A DNA stretch of 64,000 bases from Pectobacterium polonicum (GCF_005497185.1 NZ_RJTN01000015.1:56393-120392), one strand, 5' to 3'. Positions 1-9,057 are shown, numbered from the stretch's first letter. Notes: generated by a model from the sequence alone, not told the origin. Translations and numbers: made by a program.

Positions 1-161
1 GGAGTAACGGCCTAAAAACCGATCCTCAAGATAATGCTGACCGCAACTCTTTATATCACGCTATCTTGGCAGGAGATGAAAGCGGCGAAAGCCCATTGAC
101 GCTGCATGAAATTGCCGCGAATCAAAAGCGGTCTCATAACCAGCCTCATAATGAAGGCTAG
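1..161 (+). CDS. 3' end of an unknown protein (partial)
   Basis: An open frame runs in from the left edge (codons in phase with base 3) and ends at TAG 159-161, giving 52 residues. The tail is hydrophilic (about SNGLKTDPQDNADRNSLYHA near the edge, ending in an Asn/His/Gln-rich stretch QKRSHNQPHNEG). I do not recognise a family. The next gene faces it across a 56-bp gap. A large exported or type VI effector-like protein ending here is possible, because a small membrane-anchored protein follows, but this is speculation. The frame is open over the whole visible stretch, which is weak evidence for coding in only 53 codons. Confidence 0.4.
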   Translation, partial: SNGLKTDPQDNADRNSLYHAILAGDESGESPLTLHEIAANQKRSHNQPHNEG

Positions 162-217
162 AGTAACGGTGTGAAACCATAAGGTTATATTAAACACTCT
201 GACTACCACGCTCAGGG

Positions 218-652
218 CTATTTTCGTATGACATCAACGATAACGGTTTTAGGATCGTTGATGATTCCTATATGTATCGTTTTATCTGAATCCGTCGACT
301 TCCAATACTCACCCGTCGTGTCTGTGTAGCTCAGCGTAAAACCAAGCGACGCTAGATAGCCGCGTATGTTTGTCGCATCATCGATGTTTTGAAACGTAAT
401 ATTGCTGACTTCCAACGCAGGGCCATCAACCGTTGCATAGCCAAAATCATAGAGAGAAGAAATGCGCGGGCTATTTTTAATGATGTCGTCTGTAAGCATT
501 TCATACCGCCGAGTATCCTGTTCTGTATAGCGAGAACTCCCTTCCGTCAGGATAACCATTGCAGGCCAATAATAGATAAGCGGCAACGCAATTAGGATCG
601 ATATACTTAACAGTATGCTTATTCTTCTTTTCATATTATAAAACATTAGCAT
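218..652 (-). CDS. Small membrane-anchored protein of unknown function
   Basis: Encodes about 144 residues. I prefer the ATG at 652 because a GAGGGGG stretch lies 6 nt upstream; a GTG at 667 would overlap the stop of the DeoR gene. The N-terminus has a short basic stretch (MKRR) and one hydrophobic segment (about residues 10-28), so it is a signal anchor or uncleaved signal with a soluble domain of about 115 residues outside the cytoplasm. The domain contains DFGYATVDGP and no cysteine. Base composition is richer in AT than the neighbouring regulator, which suggests acquisition. The family is not recognised. Membrane-anchored immunity proteins of secreted lipases or toxins look like this, and the unknown gene end opposite would fit, but nothing visible proves it. 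Confidence 0.55.
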   Translation of the reverse strand: MLMFYNMKRRISILLSISILIALPLIYYWPAMVILTEGSSRYTEQDTRRYEMLTDDIIKNSPRISSLYDFGYATVDGPALEVSNITFQNIDDATNIRGYLASLGFTLSYTDTTGEYWKSTDSDKTIHIGIINDPKTVIVDVIRK

Positions 653-663
653 AAACAACCCCC

Positions 664-1425
664 TCACCCCGCTACCAGCACCTCAACACCCATTTTACCT
701 AGCGCGTCTTTGGCGGCGGCGGGCAGGCCGTCGTCGGTGATGATGCTGTCGAATACGTTGAGCGGCGTGGCGAGGTGGGTAGCAATGCGGCCGTATTTTG
801 AGGTGTCGCACAGCAGCACGCGTTTTCTGCTGGCTTCCACCGCCGCGCGTTTCACCACGACTTTGTCTTCATTCGGCGTGGACAGCCCGCGCAGGCTCCA
901 TGACGATGCGGAGATAAAGGCGATGTCGATAAACAGGTTGCGCAGCGCCTGCGCCACCGCTTCGCCGATGCAGGATCGGTTTTCCCGACACAGCGTGCCG
1001 CCGGTGTGGATCATGCGACACTGGCTGGACTCAATCAGAAAGGCCGCGATCGCAAAGTCGTTAGTGACAATCAGCAGATCGTCACGCTCGGCCAGTTCAC
1101 GCGCCAGCGATAGCGTGGTGGTGCCCGCATCCAGATAAATGCAGCTATTGAACGGGATATGCTGCGCCGCCAGCTTGCCAATCGCTTCTTTCTGCTGGCT
1201 GAACATCACAGATTTATCCTGATGCGACGGCTCAATCGCCAGCCGTTCAGGCGAACGCACGCCACCGGAGACGCTCAGCAGCAGGCCATCCTGCTCCAGC
1301 TTTTGCACATCGCGCCGCACCGTCATATGTGACACACCCAGCCGCTCGGTCAGTTCGTTAATGCTTACTGCGCCACGCTCGGCGATCAGCGCCATAATCT
1401 GTTGATGACGTTCTACTGGAATCAC
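664..1425 (-). CDS. ygbI: DeoR-family transcriptional regulator of the threonate/tetronate operon (YgbI-like)
   Basis: About 253 residues. An N-terminal DeoR helix-turn-helix (ISINELTERLGVSHMTVRRD region) is followed by the sugar-phosphate isomerase-like effector domain, with the family signature YLDAGTTTLSLA and later ISASSWSLRG and ITDDGL. It is transcribed divergently from the acid-sugar catabolic operon, as ygbI is from ygbJ in E. coli, so it is the probable local repressor; the ligand is likely a phosphorylated pathway intermediate (inference). The GTG at 1425 fits the E. coli homologue, which begins with the same IPxER stretch, and has AGGGA about 10 nt upstream. A TTG at 1449 would add eight residues. 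Confidence 0.88.
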   Translation of the reverse strand: MIPVERHQQIMALIAERGAVSINELTERLGVSHMTVRRDVQKLEQDGLLLSVSGGVRSPERLAIEPSHQDKSVMFSQQKEAIGKLAAQHIPFNSCIYLDAGTTTLSLARELAERDDLLIVTNDFAIAAFLIESSQCRMIHTGGTLCRENRSCIGEAVAQALRNLFIDIAFISASSWSLRGLSTPNEDKVVVKRAAVEASRKRVLLCDTSKYGRIATHLATPLNVFDSIITDDGLPAAAKDALGKMGVEVLVAG

Positions 1426-1673
1426 GCTGTCCGTTCCCTGTTTGATCAATGCTAATCAGATAAAGTCGGTTTGGTAAAGATTGTGAGAAACACCCCGTTT
1501 AATGACGATAATTACCATAAATTCACGCCATAAACCACGCCAGACATAACAACCTTCCTCATCACTCACTGCCAAAATAGATACAATCCACTGATATATA
1601 AAGATAATAAGTCAACCCATCTTCCCGACGGGGTTCAGCTACACTGAATCATCACGATTTCAATGTTAATTTA

Positions 1674-1689
1674 TGTGATAAAAATCACC
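1674..1689 (+). promoter_or_regulatory. Probable CRP-binding site
   Basis: TGTGA-N6-TCACC matches the CRP half-sites TGTGA-N6-TCACA at 9 of 10 positions, with A/T-rich flanks as in the extended 22-bp consensus. It lies 74 bp upstream of the ltnD start, a normal distance for catabolite activation of a carbon-source operon. Confidence 0.72.
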
Positions 1690-1693
1690 ATAA

Positions 1694-1733
1694 TTTGTTC
1701 TAATAGTCCTTATATTTAACACCAGAGAACAAA
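1694..1733. promoter_or_regulatory. Inverted repeat, candidate YgbI operator
   Basis: The arms TTTGTTCT (1694-1701) and AGAACAAA (1726-1733) are perfect reverse complements separated by 24 bp, directly downstream of the CRP site and upstream of ltnD. DeoR-family repressors bind spaced repeats near the promoter. Assignment to YgbI is inference from position. Confidence 0.45.
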
Positions 1734-1762
1734 AAATCACTAATTTTAACAAGGCAACCACG

Positions 1763-2677
1763 ATGAAAAAGACTTCTGATTATGCTGTCGCCGTTATCGG
1801 TCTGGGTTCCATGGGCTTTGGCGCTGCGGCGTCCTGTATCAACGCTGGCCTGACAACATACGGCGTCGATATCAATCCGCAGGCACTCGAAAAGTTACGT
1901 CAGGCGGGTGCGGCGCAGGCTGACACGCGCATTGATGCTTTCGCTGACAGGCTGGATGCGGTCGTGCTGCTGGTGGTGAACGCCGCGCAGGTCAACGGAA
2001 TTCTGTTCGGTGAGCCGCAGGTCGCCGCGAAACTCAAACCCGGCACCGTAGTCATGGTGTCTTCCACGATCTCCTCGCAGGATGCCAAAAATATCGAGCA
2101 GCGTCTGTCCGAGCATCAGCTCATCATGCTGGATGCACCGGTATCCGGCGGGGCAGCGAAAGCTGCCGCAGGCGACATGACGGTAATGGCATCCGGTTCC
2201 GATCTGGCTTTTGAGAAGCTGAAACCGGTACTCGACGCCGTCGCAGGCAAGGTCTACCGCATCGGTGAAGAGATCGGGCTAGGTGCGACGGTTAAAATCA
2301 TCCACCAGCTGTTGGCCGGCGTACACATCGCCGCTGGTGCAGAAGCGATGGCGCTGGCCGCTCGCGCCGATATCCCGCTGGATATCATGTACGACGTGGT
2401 GACCAACGCCGCCGGGAATTCCTGGATGTTTGAGAACCGCATGCGCCACGTGGTGGACGGCGACTACACGCCAAAATCCGCCGTTGATATCTTCGTCAAA
2501 GATCTGGGGCTGGTTACCGACACCGCCAAATCGCTGCACTTCCCGCTACCGCTGGCCTCCACCGCGTTCAACATGTTCACCGCCGCCAGCAACGCTGGGT
2601 TTGGTAAAGAAGACGACAGCGCGGTCATCAAGATTTTTAACGGCATTACGCTGCCGGAAAAGAAGGAGGCGCCATGA
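1763..2677 (+). CDS. ltnD: L-threonate dehydrogenase (beta-hydroxyacid dehydrogenase family)
   Basis: 304 residues, the normal length for the 3-hydroxyisobutyrate dehydrogenase family. The Rossmann motif GLGSMG is at residues 13-18. The family segment DAPVSGGAAKAAAGDM follows in mid-protein, and the catalytic lysine is probably the one in GATVKIIHQ. It is predicted to oxidise L-threonate at C2 with NAD to 2-oxo-tetronate, the entry step of the DUF1537-kinase pathway (known for YgbJ/LtnD homologues). It is the first gene of the operon and overlaps the next by 4 bp (ATGA type), so the two are translationally coupled. Start ATG 1763 has AAGG upstream. Confidence 0.92.
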   Translation: MKKTSDYAVAVIGLGSMGFGAAASCINAGLTTYGVDINPQALEKLRQAGAAQADTRIDAFADRLDAVVLLVVNAAQVNGILFGEPQVAAKLKPGTVVMVSSTISSQDAKNIEQRLSEHQLIMLDAPVSGGAAKAAAGDMTVMASGSDLAFEKLKPVLDAVAGKVYRIGEEIGLGATVKIIHQLLAGVHIAAGAEAMALAARADIPLDIMYDVVTNAAGNSWMFENRMRHVVDGDYTPKSAVDIFVKDLGLVTDTAKSLHFPLPLASTAFNMFTAASNAGFGKEDDSAVIKIFNGITLPEKKEAP

Positions 2678-3948
2678 TCAAGCTAGGTGTGATTGCCGAC
2701 GATTTTACTGGTGCCACAGATATCGCCAGCTTTCTGGTCAACAACGGGCTACCGACCGTCCAGCTCAACGGCGTGCCGCCGTCCGACTTTAAGGTTGAGA
2801 CACAGGCCGTGGTCATTAGCCTGAAATCACGTTCCTGCCCGGCGGAACAGGCGGTGGCGGATTCCCTCAAGGCGCTGGCGTGGCTGCAACAGCAGGGCTG
2901 TCAGCAGTTCTACTTCAAATATTGTTCCACCTTTGACAGCACCGCGAAAGGCAACATCGGTCCGGTGACCGATGCGCTGTTAGAGCAGCTTGGCGAAACG
3001 CAAACCATCATCTCTCCGGCGCTGCCGGTGAACGGCAGAACCGTCTATCAGGGTCACCTATTCGTGATGGATCAACTGCTGTCCGAATCTGGAATGCGCC
3101 ATCATCCAGTCACACCGATGACGGACAGCAACCTGATGCGCGTCATGGAGCAGCAAGCTGCCGGGCGCTGCGGTTTGGTGCCGTATGCCGTGATGGATCA
3201 GGGGGCAGAGGCCGTCAAACAGCGTCTGGCGCAGTTGAAAGAACAAGGCGTTCGCTACGTGGTGCTGGATACGCTGAACGAACAGCACCTGTTAACGCAG
3301 GGCGAGGCGCTGCGCGATGTGAAGCTGGTCACTGGTGGCTCCGGCCTGGCGATTGGACTGGCACGTCAGTGGGCGGAACCCGCGACACAAACCGGTTCCG
3401 CAACCGACGCCGGCAAGCCGCAGTCCGGCGCAGGCGTTGTGCTATCAGGCTCCTGTTCAGTGATGACGAATAAGCAGGTCGCCCACTACCTGAAACAGGC
3501 GGCAGGTCGTGCGATTGACGTCGCACGCTGCTTAGAGAGCAATGACGCTCAGCAAGCCTACGTTCAGGAGCTGGCCGACTGGGTGAAGGCACACCGTGAC
3601 GACCCACTCGCGCCGCTGCTGTACGCCACCTCATCACCCGACGAACTGGCGCAAATTCAGCAGCGCTGGGGCGCGGAAGCCAGCAGTCAGGCAGTAGAGA
3701 AATTGTTTGCCGCCGTTGCCCGCCAGCTTCAGCAAGATGGTTTCCAGCGCTTCATCATCGCGGGCGGTGAAACCTCCAGCATCGTGGTACAGACGCTGGG
3801 CATCCACGCATTCCATATCGGGCCGTCTATTTCTCCCGGCGTGCCGTGGGTGCGTTCGACCACTCATCCGCTCTCTCTGGCGTTGAAATCCGGCAATTTC
3901 GGCGATGAAGACTTTTTTGCCCGCGCCCAAAAGGAGTTTGCCGCATGA
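2674..3948 (+). CDS. otnK: 3-oxo-tetronate kinase (DUF1537 family)
   Basis: 424 residues. The N-terminal DUF1537 half begins GVIADDFTGATDIASFL, the aspartate-rich substrate-binding signature. The C-terminal nucleotide-binding half carries GGETSSIVV near residue 367 and GPSISPGVPWVRS. The family phosphorylates four-carbon acid sugars at the terminal hydroxyl; with this gene neighbourhood the substrate is expected to be 3-oxo-tetronate, giving the 4-phosphate. It overlaps both neighbours by 4 bp, which supports a stoichiometric operon. D- versus L-series specificity cannot be read from the sequence. Confidence 0.93.
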   Translation: MIKLGVIADDFTGATDIASFLVNNGLPTVQLNGVPPSDFKVETQAVVISLKSRSCPAEQAVADSLKALAWLQQQGCQQFYFKYCSTFDSTAKGNIGPVTDALLEQLGETQTIISPALPVNGRTVYQGHLFVMDQLLSESGMRHHPVTPMTDSNLMRVMEQQAAGRCGLVPYAVMDQGAEAVKQRLAQLKEQGVRYVVLDTLNEQHLLTQGEALRDVKLVTGGSGLAIGLARQWAEPATQTGSATDAGKPQSGAGVVLSGSCSVMTNKQVAHYLKQAAGRAIDVARCLESNDAQQAYVQELADWVKAHRDDPLAPLLYATSSPDELAQIQQRWGAEASSQAVEKLFAAVARQLQQDGFQRFIIAGGETSSIVVQTLGIHAFHIGPSISPGVPWVRSTTHPLSLALKSGNFGDEDFFARAQKEFAA

Positions 3949-4601
3949 GTGAAAAACACCACAGCACCGAAGCAGCCCTGAACCGCGAACAGCGTGCACG
4001 CGCGGAAATGGTCAAGCTGGGCGCGTCCTTTTTCCAGCGCGGCTACGCCACCGGTTCCGCGGGCAATCTCTCACTGCTACTGGATGACGGCACGCTGCTG
4101 GCAACGCCGACCGGCTCCTGCCTCGGCGAACTGGATGCCGAGCGGCTGTCCAAAGTCAGCATGAGTGGCGAGTGGATCTCCGGCGATAAACCGTCGAAAG
4201 AAGTCAGTTTTCACCTGTCAATTTACCGTAACGATCCCGAATGCAAAGCGATCGTCCACCTGCACAGCACCTATCTGACGGCGCTCTCGTGTCTGGAAGG
4301 GTTGGACACGCAGGATGCCATCAAGCCGTTCACGCCCTATGTGGTGATGCGAGTCGGTAAAGTGCCCGTCGTCCCTTATTACCGCCCCGGCGATGCACGA
4401 CTCGGTGAAGATCTGGCGAAGCTGGCATCGCGCTATAAAGCGTTCTTGTTGGCTAATCACGGTCCCGTCGTCACCGGTAAGGATCTACGGGCGGCGGCAG
4501 ACAACATGGAAGAGCTGGAAGAAACCGCCAAGCTGATTTTTATTCTCGGCGATCGAAAAATTCGCTACCTCACCGCTGACGAAATTACCGAGCTCTCTTG
4601 A
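3945..4601 (+). CDS. otnC: 3-oxo-tetronate 4-phosphate decarboxylase (class II aldolase family)
   Basis: 218 residues with the class II aldolase/adducin fold. Probable zinc ligands are H105 and H107 in VHLHST and H172 in NHGPVV; the catalytic acid/base is likely E86 in SKEVSFH. By family knowledge of YgbL/OtnC, it decarboxylates 3-oxo-tetronate 4-phosphate to dihydroxyacetone phosphate and CO2, which enters glycolysis. Its start overlaps the kinase stop by 4 bp. Confidence 0.92.
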   Translation: MSEKHHSTEAALNREQRARAEMVKLGASFFQRGYATGSAGNLSLLLDDGTLLATPTGSCLGELDAERLSKVSMSGEWISGDKPSKEVSFHLSIYRNDPECKAIVHLHSTYLTALSCLEGLDTQDAIKPFTPYVVMRVGKVPVVPYYRPGDARLGEDLAKLASRYKAFLLANHGPVVTGKDLRAAADNMEELEETAKLIFILGDRKIRYLTADEITELS

Positions 4602-4634
4602 TGAGTGACTTTTTACTGAGCTATGGAGTTAACC

Positions 4635-5417
4635 ATGCCTAAGTTTGCTGCCAATCTTTCTATGCTGTTTACTGATGTGCCGTTTCTCGATCGTTTTAAA
4701 GCCGCTGCCGATGCGGGTTTCACCTCGGTCGAGTACCTGTTTCCTTATGAATATCCGGCACCGCTGCTGGCGGAAAAGCTGCGGGAAAATGGCCTGAAGC
4801 AGGTGTTGTTCAATACCGCACCCGGCAATATTGCGGCAGGAGAATGGGGCGTCTCCGCCCTGCCCGACCGTATTGAAGATGCCCGCCGGGATATCGATAA
4901 CGCATTGGAATATGCGCTGGCGCTGAATTGCCCTTCAGTACTGGTGATGGGGGGCGTGGTGCCGCCCGGTGAAGACCGTGCTGCCTATCAGCAAACCTTC
5001 ATCGATAACCTGCGCTACGCCGCCGATAAATTTGCGCCGCACGGCATCAACATCATGATTGAGGCGCTGAGCGCGAAGGTGAAGCCGAATTACCTGTTCG
5101 CCAGTCAGTATCAGGCGTTGGAATTAGCCAATCTGATCGACAGGCCGAACGTTTATATCCAGCTCGATTTCTTCCACGCACAGATTGTCGATGGCAACCT
5201 GACGCAAATTATTCACGATTTGGCTGGGCGCATCGGACATATTCAAATTGCCTCGGTGCCTGCCCGGCATGAACCCGATGAAGGAGAAATTAATTATCCG
5301 TTCATCTTTGCCGAATTGGATCGCGTGAATTACTCCGGCTGGGTTGGCTGTGAATATAACCCACGCGGTAAAACGGAAGACGGGTTGGGATGGGCTAAAC
5401 CCTATCTGAAGAAATAA
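4635..5417 (+). CDS. otnI: 2-oxo-tetronate isomerase (Hyi family)
   Basis: About 260 residues of a xylose-isomerase-like TIM barrel, hydroxypyruvate isomerase family ([21 protein letters not shown] at the N-terminus, HAQIVDGNL and [13 protein letters not shown] later, near-identical in layout to E. coli YgbM). It should interconvert 2-oxo- and 3-oxo-tetronate, linking the dehydrogenase product to the kinase substrate. The ATG at 4635 is chosen over the one at 4623: the GGAG at 4626-4629 is its ribosome-binding site, and the homologue starts with the same MP(K/R)FAANLSM. It lies 33 bp after otnC. Confidence 0.92.
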   Translation: MPKFAANLSMLFTDVPFLDRFKAAADAGFTSVEYLFPYEYPAPLLAEKLRENGLKQVLFNTAPGNIAAGEWGVSALPDRIEDARRDIDNALEYALALNCPSVLVMGGVVPPGEDRAAYQQTFIDNLRYAADKFAPHGINIMIEALSAKVKPNYLFASQYQALELANLIDRPNVYIQLDFFHAQIVDGNLTQIIHDLAGRIGHIQIASVPARHEPDEGEINYPFIFAELDRVNYSGWVGCEYNPRGKTEDGLGWAKPYLKK

Positions 5418-5483
5418 GTTATCGCGGGAAAATATTACTGTTCCCATAAAAGAATAAACACCAGAGACATATTTATAAAATAT

Positions 5484-5540
5484 CGAGAAAAGGTCAGGTT
5501 CCCGCATTATTCCGATGCGGGAATCAGGTCACCCTTTTCT
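5484..5540 (+). promoter_or_regulatory. Stem-loop between otnI and the permease gene
   Basis: A perfect 9-bp stem, TTCCCGCAT (5499-5507) with ATGCGGGAA (5515-5523), has a 7-nt loop and can be extended by one G-T and one G-C pair to 5497/5525. Outside it GAAAAGGT and ACCCTTTTC pair again with one bulge. It sits in the 192-bp gap inside the operon. It could protect the upstream mRNA, or lower read-through into the permease gene; there is no clear T run directly after the stem. Confidence 0.5.
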
Positions 5541-5609
5541 TCAAATAAAACAATAACCCAATACCTTTTCAGCCTCTGAATTGCAAAATGGGTCAATGAG
5601 GATAAGAAC

Positions 5610-6968
5610 ATGGCCACCTCGCTCTTACTCTGCATCGCTATCGCCGGGGTATTACTCCTGCTGCTGATGGTCATTAAATTTAAAATCCAGCCTTTTGTCG
5701 CCCTGCTAGTCGTCAGTTTACTTGTTGCCTTAGCAACGGGTATTCCTACTGCTGACGTGATGAAGGTGATTACCTCCGGCATGGGCGGTATTCTCGGTTC
5801 GGTGGCGATTATTATCGGCCTCGGCGCCATGCTCGGCAGAATGATCGAAGTGTCCGGCGGCGCGGAATCCTTAGCGCACCGCTTTGCCCAATTAATGGGG
5901 CCGGGATTAATGGTGGCAGCCTTAACCATCTCCGCCTTTATTCTGGGTATTCCGGTCTTTTTCGATGTCGGCTTTATTATCCTTGCCCCGATTATTTACG
6001 GCTTTGCGAAAGTCGCGAAAGTCTCCCCGATTAAATTCGGCTTGCCCGTCGCGGGCGTGATGCTGACGGTGCACGTCGCGCTGCCGCCGCACCCCGGTCC
6101 GGTCGCCGCCGCTGGCCTGTTAAATGCGGATATCGGCTGGCTGACCATCATTGGCCTGCTGGTGTCGATTCCTGTCGGCATCATCAGCTACTGGGCGGCC
6201 AAGGCCATGAACCGTCGTAAGTATGCGCTTTCCGTCGACGTGTTAGAGCAATTACAACTGGCGAAGCCGGAAGATTCAACACCGGATACCGCCCCCGTTT
6301 CTGCCCCTTCGGCTGGGCTGATCGCCGCGCTGATCGCCATTCCTATCGCCATCATTATGCTCGGCACCGTGTCCGCAACCGTTCTGCCTGCCGGACACCC
6401 GGTGCGTAACGTGATGTCGCTGGTCGGTTCTCCCGCCGTGGCGCTGCTGATTGCTCTCGGATTAGCGTTCTGGCTGATTGCCCTGCGTCGTGGCTGGTCG
6501 CTGGAAAAAGCCAGCGGCGTAATGGGCGATGCCTTGCCTACCGCTGCAATGGTCATCATGGTGACCGGTGCCGGTGGTGTGTTCGGCAAGGTGCTGGTGG
6601 AGTCGGGCATCGGTAAAGCGCTGGCGGATACGCTGACCAGCATTCACCTGCCGCTGGTGCCTGCCGCCTTTATTCTGTCGCTGGCGCTGCGTGCCTCGCA
6701 AGGTTCGGCCACCGTTGCCATTCTTACCACCTGCGGCCTGCTGAGCGAAGCCGTCAGCGGTCTGAATCAGATGCAACTGGTGCTGGTGACGCTCTCTGCC
6801 TGCTTTGGTGGGCTGGGTCTGTCGCACGTCAATGACTCCGGTTTCTGGATCGTCACCAAATATCTGGGGCTGTCCGTCGCCGATGGCCTGCGTACCTGGA
6901 CGGTGCTGACCACCCTCCTCGGGCTTGCCGGGTTCCTCTTTACCTGGGCGCTGTGGCTGGTCATGTAA
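5610..6968 (+). CDS. ygbN: GntP-family permease, probable threonate/tetronate importer (YgbN-like)
   Basis: 452 residues, very hydrophobic, with about 12-14 membrane segments and the GntP-family layout: short loops, GLGAMLGRMIEVSGGAESLA near residue 70, and FFDVGFIILAPI. It has the size of gluconate permeases. As the last gene of the operon it is the likely proton-coupled importer of the acid sugar used by the upstream enzymes. Substrate assignment rests on position. The start ATG 5610 follows GAGGATAAGAAC. A terminator-like hairpin follows at 6989. Confidence 0.88.
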   Translation: MATSLLLCIAIAGVLLLLLMVIKFKIQPFVALLVVSLLVALATGIPTADVMKVITSGMGGILGSVAIIIGLGAMLGRMIEVSGGAESLAHRFAQLMGPGLMVAALTISAFILGIPVFFDVGFIILAPIIYGFAKVAKVSPIKFGLPVAGVMLTVHVALPPHPGPVAAAGLLNADIGWLTIIGLLVSIPVGIISYWAAKAMNRRKYALSVDVLEQLQLAKPEDSTPDTAPVSAPSAGLIAALIAIPIAIIMLGTVSATVLPAGHPVRNVMSLVGSPAVALLIALGLAFWLIALRRGWSLEKASGVMGDALPTAAMVIMVTGAGGVFGKVLVESGIGKALADTLTSIHLPLVPAAFILSLALRASQGSATVAILTTCGLLSEAVSGLNQMQLVLVTLSACFGGLGLSHVNDSGFWIVTKYLGLSVADGLRTWTVLTTLLGLAGFLFTWALWLVM

Positions 6969-6988
6969 GAATTTCAACGTTTCACTAC

Positions 6989-7017
6989 GGAAAACCGCTG
7001 ATATTCGGCGGTTTTCC
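6989..7017 (+). terminator. Terminator-like hairpin after ygbN
   Basis: Perfect 10-bp stem GGAAAACCGC (6989-6998) with GCGGTTTTCC (7008-7017) and a 9-nt loop, 20 bp after the ygbN stop. There is no long T run, so efficiency is uncertain. Confidence 0.6.
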
Positions 7018-7248
7018 GCCTTATGCCAAAAAATACGCCCGTTTTACTCTTATATTCCACATCTGCCTATCCATGCACTGTCTTTATAATATATCCACGG
7101 CAAGAGACAACACGCTCTCCTGTCAGGCAAGTCTGCATAACACGTGCATGTCATCAGCAATACGCCCTATTCCTGACCTATCGTAGATAGCAGCCCAATC
7201 CATAAGGCTAAACCTGCACCAACCGATGAAAAATAATAAAGGAACATT

Positions 7249-8931
7249 ATGAATTTTTTAGCAAAAATGAAGCTTGGCACCATGTTGGGTACGGGCTTCG
7301 CCTCTGTCATTATCATCGGTCTGATGGTCGCCGTTCTGGGGCGTGTGCATTTGCTCGACCTAGGCGAGGATATTGAGTCGCTGTCCGAAAAAAACCTCAC
7401 CAGCCTCATCCTGATACAGGATGCTAAAAGCGGTTTTGACGCGGTGGCACGTTCGGTACGTACTATCGGCCTGACAGACAATAGGAGCCGTATTCAGGAA
7501 GAAAAGCGCCTGATCGATCAGCAAATTGCTCGTAATACGGAAACCCTGTCCAAGCTGTATGAAAACCTGTCTGAGCCAGAAACCCGCAGCCTGCTAGACA
7601 ACCTGACGCAGGCACGCCCAGCTTACCGAGATGCGGTGAATAAAGCGGTTGAGCTTGGCGTATCCGAAAAAACGGAAGAAAGAGCACAAGCCGTACAGCT
7701 CATGGTCAACGAGATGCAGGCTACGCAGGCACCGGTTTTCGCCGCGCTTGACAGCATGACGGAATTACAGAAAAAGCGAACGCTGGAGATGACGACAAGC
7801 GCCATGCAGGAAGCACGCTCAGATGGTAACACCCTGATCTTCTTCGCAGCGATTGCGGTTCTCGTCGGTATTCTGGTTTCTGTGCTAATTACCCGCACCA
7901 TCAAAAACTTGTTGGGCGGCGAAGTGGCTTACGCCGCACAAATCGCCCAAGCGGTTGCACAGGGAAATCTGGCCGTCGCGGTCAATCTACGCCCCGGAGA
8001 CGATCGCAGCGTACTCGCGGCAATGAACGGTATGCGTAAAAGCCTGAGCAGTATTGTTGAACAGGTACGTGAGAGCAGTGAATCTATCGCGACCGGCGCC
8101 AGCCAGATCGCCGCAGGCAGCACCGACCTCAGTCAGCGCACGGAAGAACAGGCGGCTAACCTGCAACAAACCGCCGCCTCCATGGAAGAAATGAGCCAAA
8201 CCGTACGCCAGAACTCAGATACGGTGCGTAACGCCGCTCAACTGGCGCAGGCCGCCAGCAATACCGCGGCTAAAGGCGGTGAAGCCGTCAGCAATATTGT
8301 TATCACCATGAGAGAAATCACCAACAGCTCGCAGAAAATTGGCGACATCATCAGCGTTATTGACGGCATCGCGTTCCAGACCAATATCCTGGCGCTCAAC
8401 GCCGCGGTAGAAGCCGCACGCGCTGGCGAGCAAGGGCGTGGTTTTGCCGTGGTCGCAGGCGAGGTGCGCTCGCTGGCACAGCGCTCCGCCACCGCCGCCA
8501 AAGAGATTAAGGAGCTGATCGGCCACAGCGTCGAGAAAGTTGAGACGGGTTCGGCTCTGGTCAGTGATGCAGGAACGACGATCGAAGAGTTAGTGCGTCA
8601 GGCTCGTCACGTTGCCGACTTGATCAACGAAATTGGCGTCACCACACAGGAACAAGAGTCCGGCGTTTCACAGATTCATGATGCCGTTAACCAACTCGAC
8701 CAGGTCACTCAGCAGAACGCCGCACTCGTCGAACAATCCGCATCCGCTGCCGATAGCCTGAGCGATCAGGCCGCCCATCTGGTAGAGCTGATGAAAGTCT
8801 TCATCGTTGAAGGCGGGTCGTCACAGCGCATTACACCGCCGTTGAAACGGCCTGACAGCGCCAAACTCTCTCTCGCGAATCCTAATAAAAGCAGCACGGG
8901 AAGCGATAGCCAAAACTGGGAACAATTCTAA
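7249..8931 (+). CDS. Methyl-accepting chemotaxis protein 1 of the array
   Basis: 560 residues. TM1 is at about 10-30, a helical periplasmic ligand domain (4HB-like) at about 33-190, TM2 at about 192-215, then a HAMP domain ([20 protein letters not shown]) and a long coiled-coil signalling domain. The invariant hairpin tip is present ([20 protein letters not shown]), so it should form receptor-CheW-CheA arrays. The C-terminus is NWEQF, a variant of the NWETF pentapeptide that tethers CheR/CheB in Tsr and Tar. The ligand is unknown. The start is preceded by AAAGGAAC. The signalling half is almost identical in DNA to receptor 2. Confidence 0.93.
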   Translation: MNFLAKMKLGTMLGTGFASVIIIGLMVAVLGRVHLLDLGEDIESLSEKNLTSLILIQDAKSGFDAVARSVRTIGLTDNRSRIQEEKRLIDQQIARNTETLSKLYENLSEPETRSLLDNLTQARPAYRDAVNKAVELGVSEKTEERAQAVQLMVNEMQATQAPVFAALDSMTELQKKRTLEMTTSAMQEARSDGNTLIFFAAIAVLVGILVSVLITRTIKNLLGGEVAYAAQIAQAVAQGNLAVAVNLRPGDDRSVLAAMNGMRKSLSSIVEQVRESSESIATGASQIAAGSTDLSQRTEEQAANLQQTAASMEEMSQTVRQNSDTVRNAAQLAQAASNTAAKGGEAVSNIVITMREITNSSQKIGDIISVIDGIAFQTNILALNAAVEAARAGEQGRGFAVVAGEVRSLAQRSATAAKEIKELIGHSVEKVETGSALVSDAGTTIEELVRQARHVADLINEIGVTTQEQESGVSQIHDAVNQLDQVTQQNAALVEQSASAADSLSDQAAHLVELMKVFIVEGGSSQRITPPLKRPDSAKLSLANPNKSSTGSDSQNWEQF

Positions 8932-8939
8932 TTCTACGC

Positions 8940-8962
8940 GGGGGATGGATCGCGCATCCCCC
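8940..8962 (+). terminator. Hairpin after chemoreceptor 1
   Basis: Perfect 8-bp stem GGGGGATG (8940-8947) / CATCCCCC (8955-8962), loop of 7 nt, nine bases after the stop codon. A U tract is lacking. Confidence 0.55.
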
Positions 8963-9057
8963 ACTCCACTTTCACATCCCTTCACCGCCAACATCATCCC
9001 TTCCCTGCGTTTCCCGTTTTTTCCTCATCCGCATGCGGCAATATCGACAATTAAAAT

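Larger units (their letters stand above)
1450..1762. promoter_or_regulatory. Divergent promoter region between ygbI and ltnD
   Basis: This 313-bp AT-rich spacer separates the DeoR regulator from the catabolic operon. It holds a near-consensus CRP site (1674-1689) and a perfect 8-bp inverted repeat (arms 1694-1701 and 1726-1733), both annotated separately. No open reading frame with a convincing ribosome-binding site was seen inside. Confidence 0.7.

Noticed and set aside
7206..7230. FliA promoter upstream of chemoreceptor 1
   Set aside because: CCGATGAA is present, but spacing to any TAAA-like element is wrong and it lies too close to the start codon.
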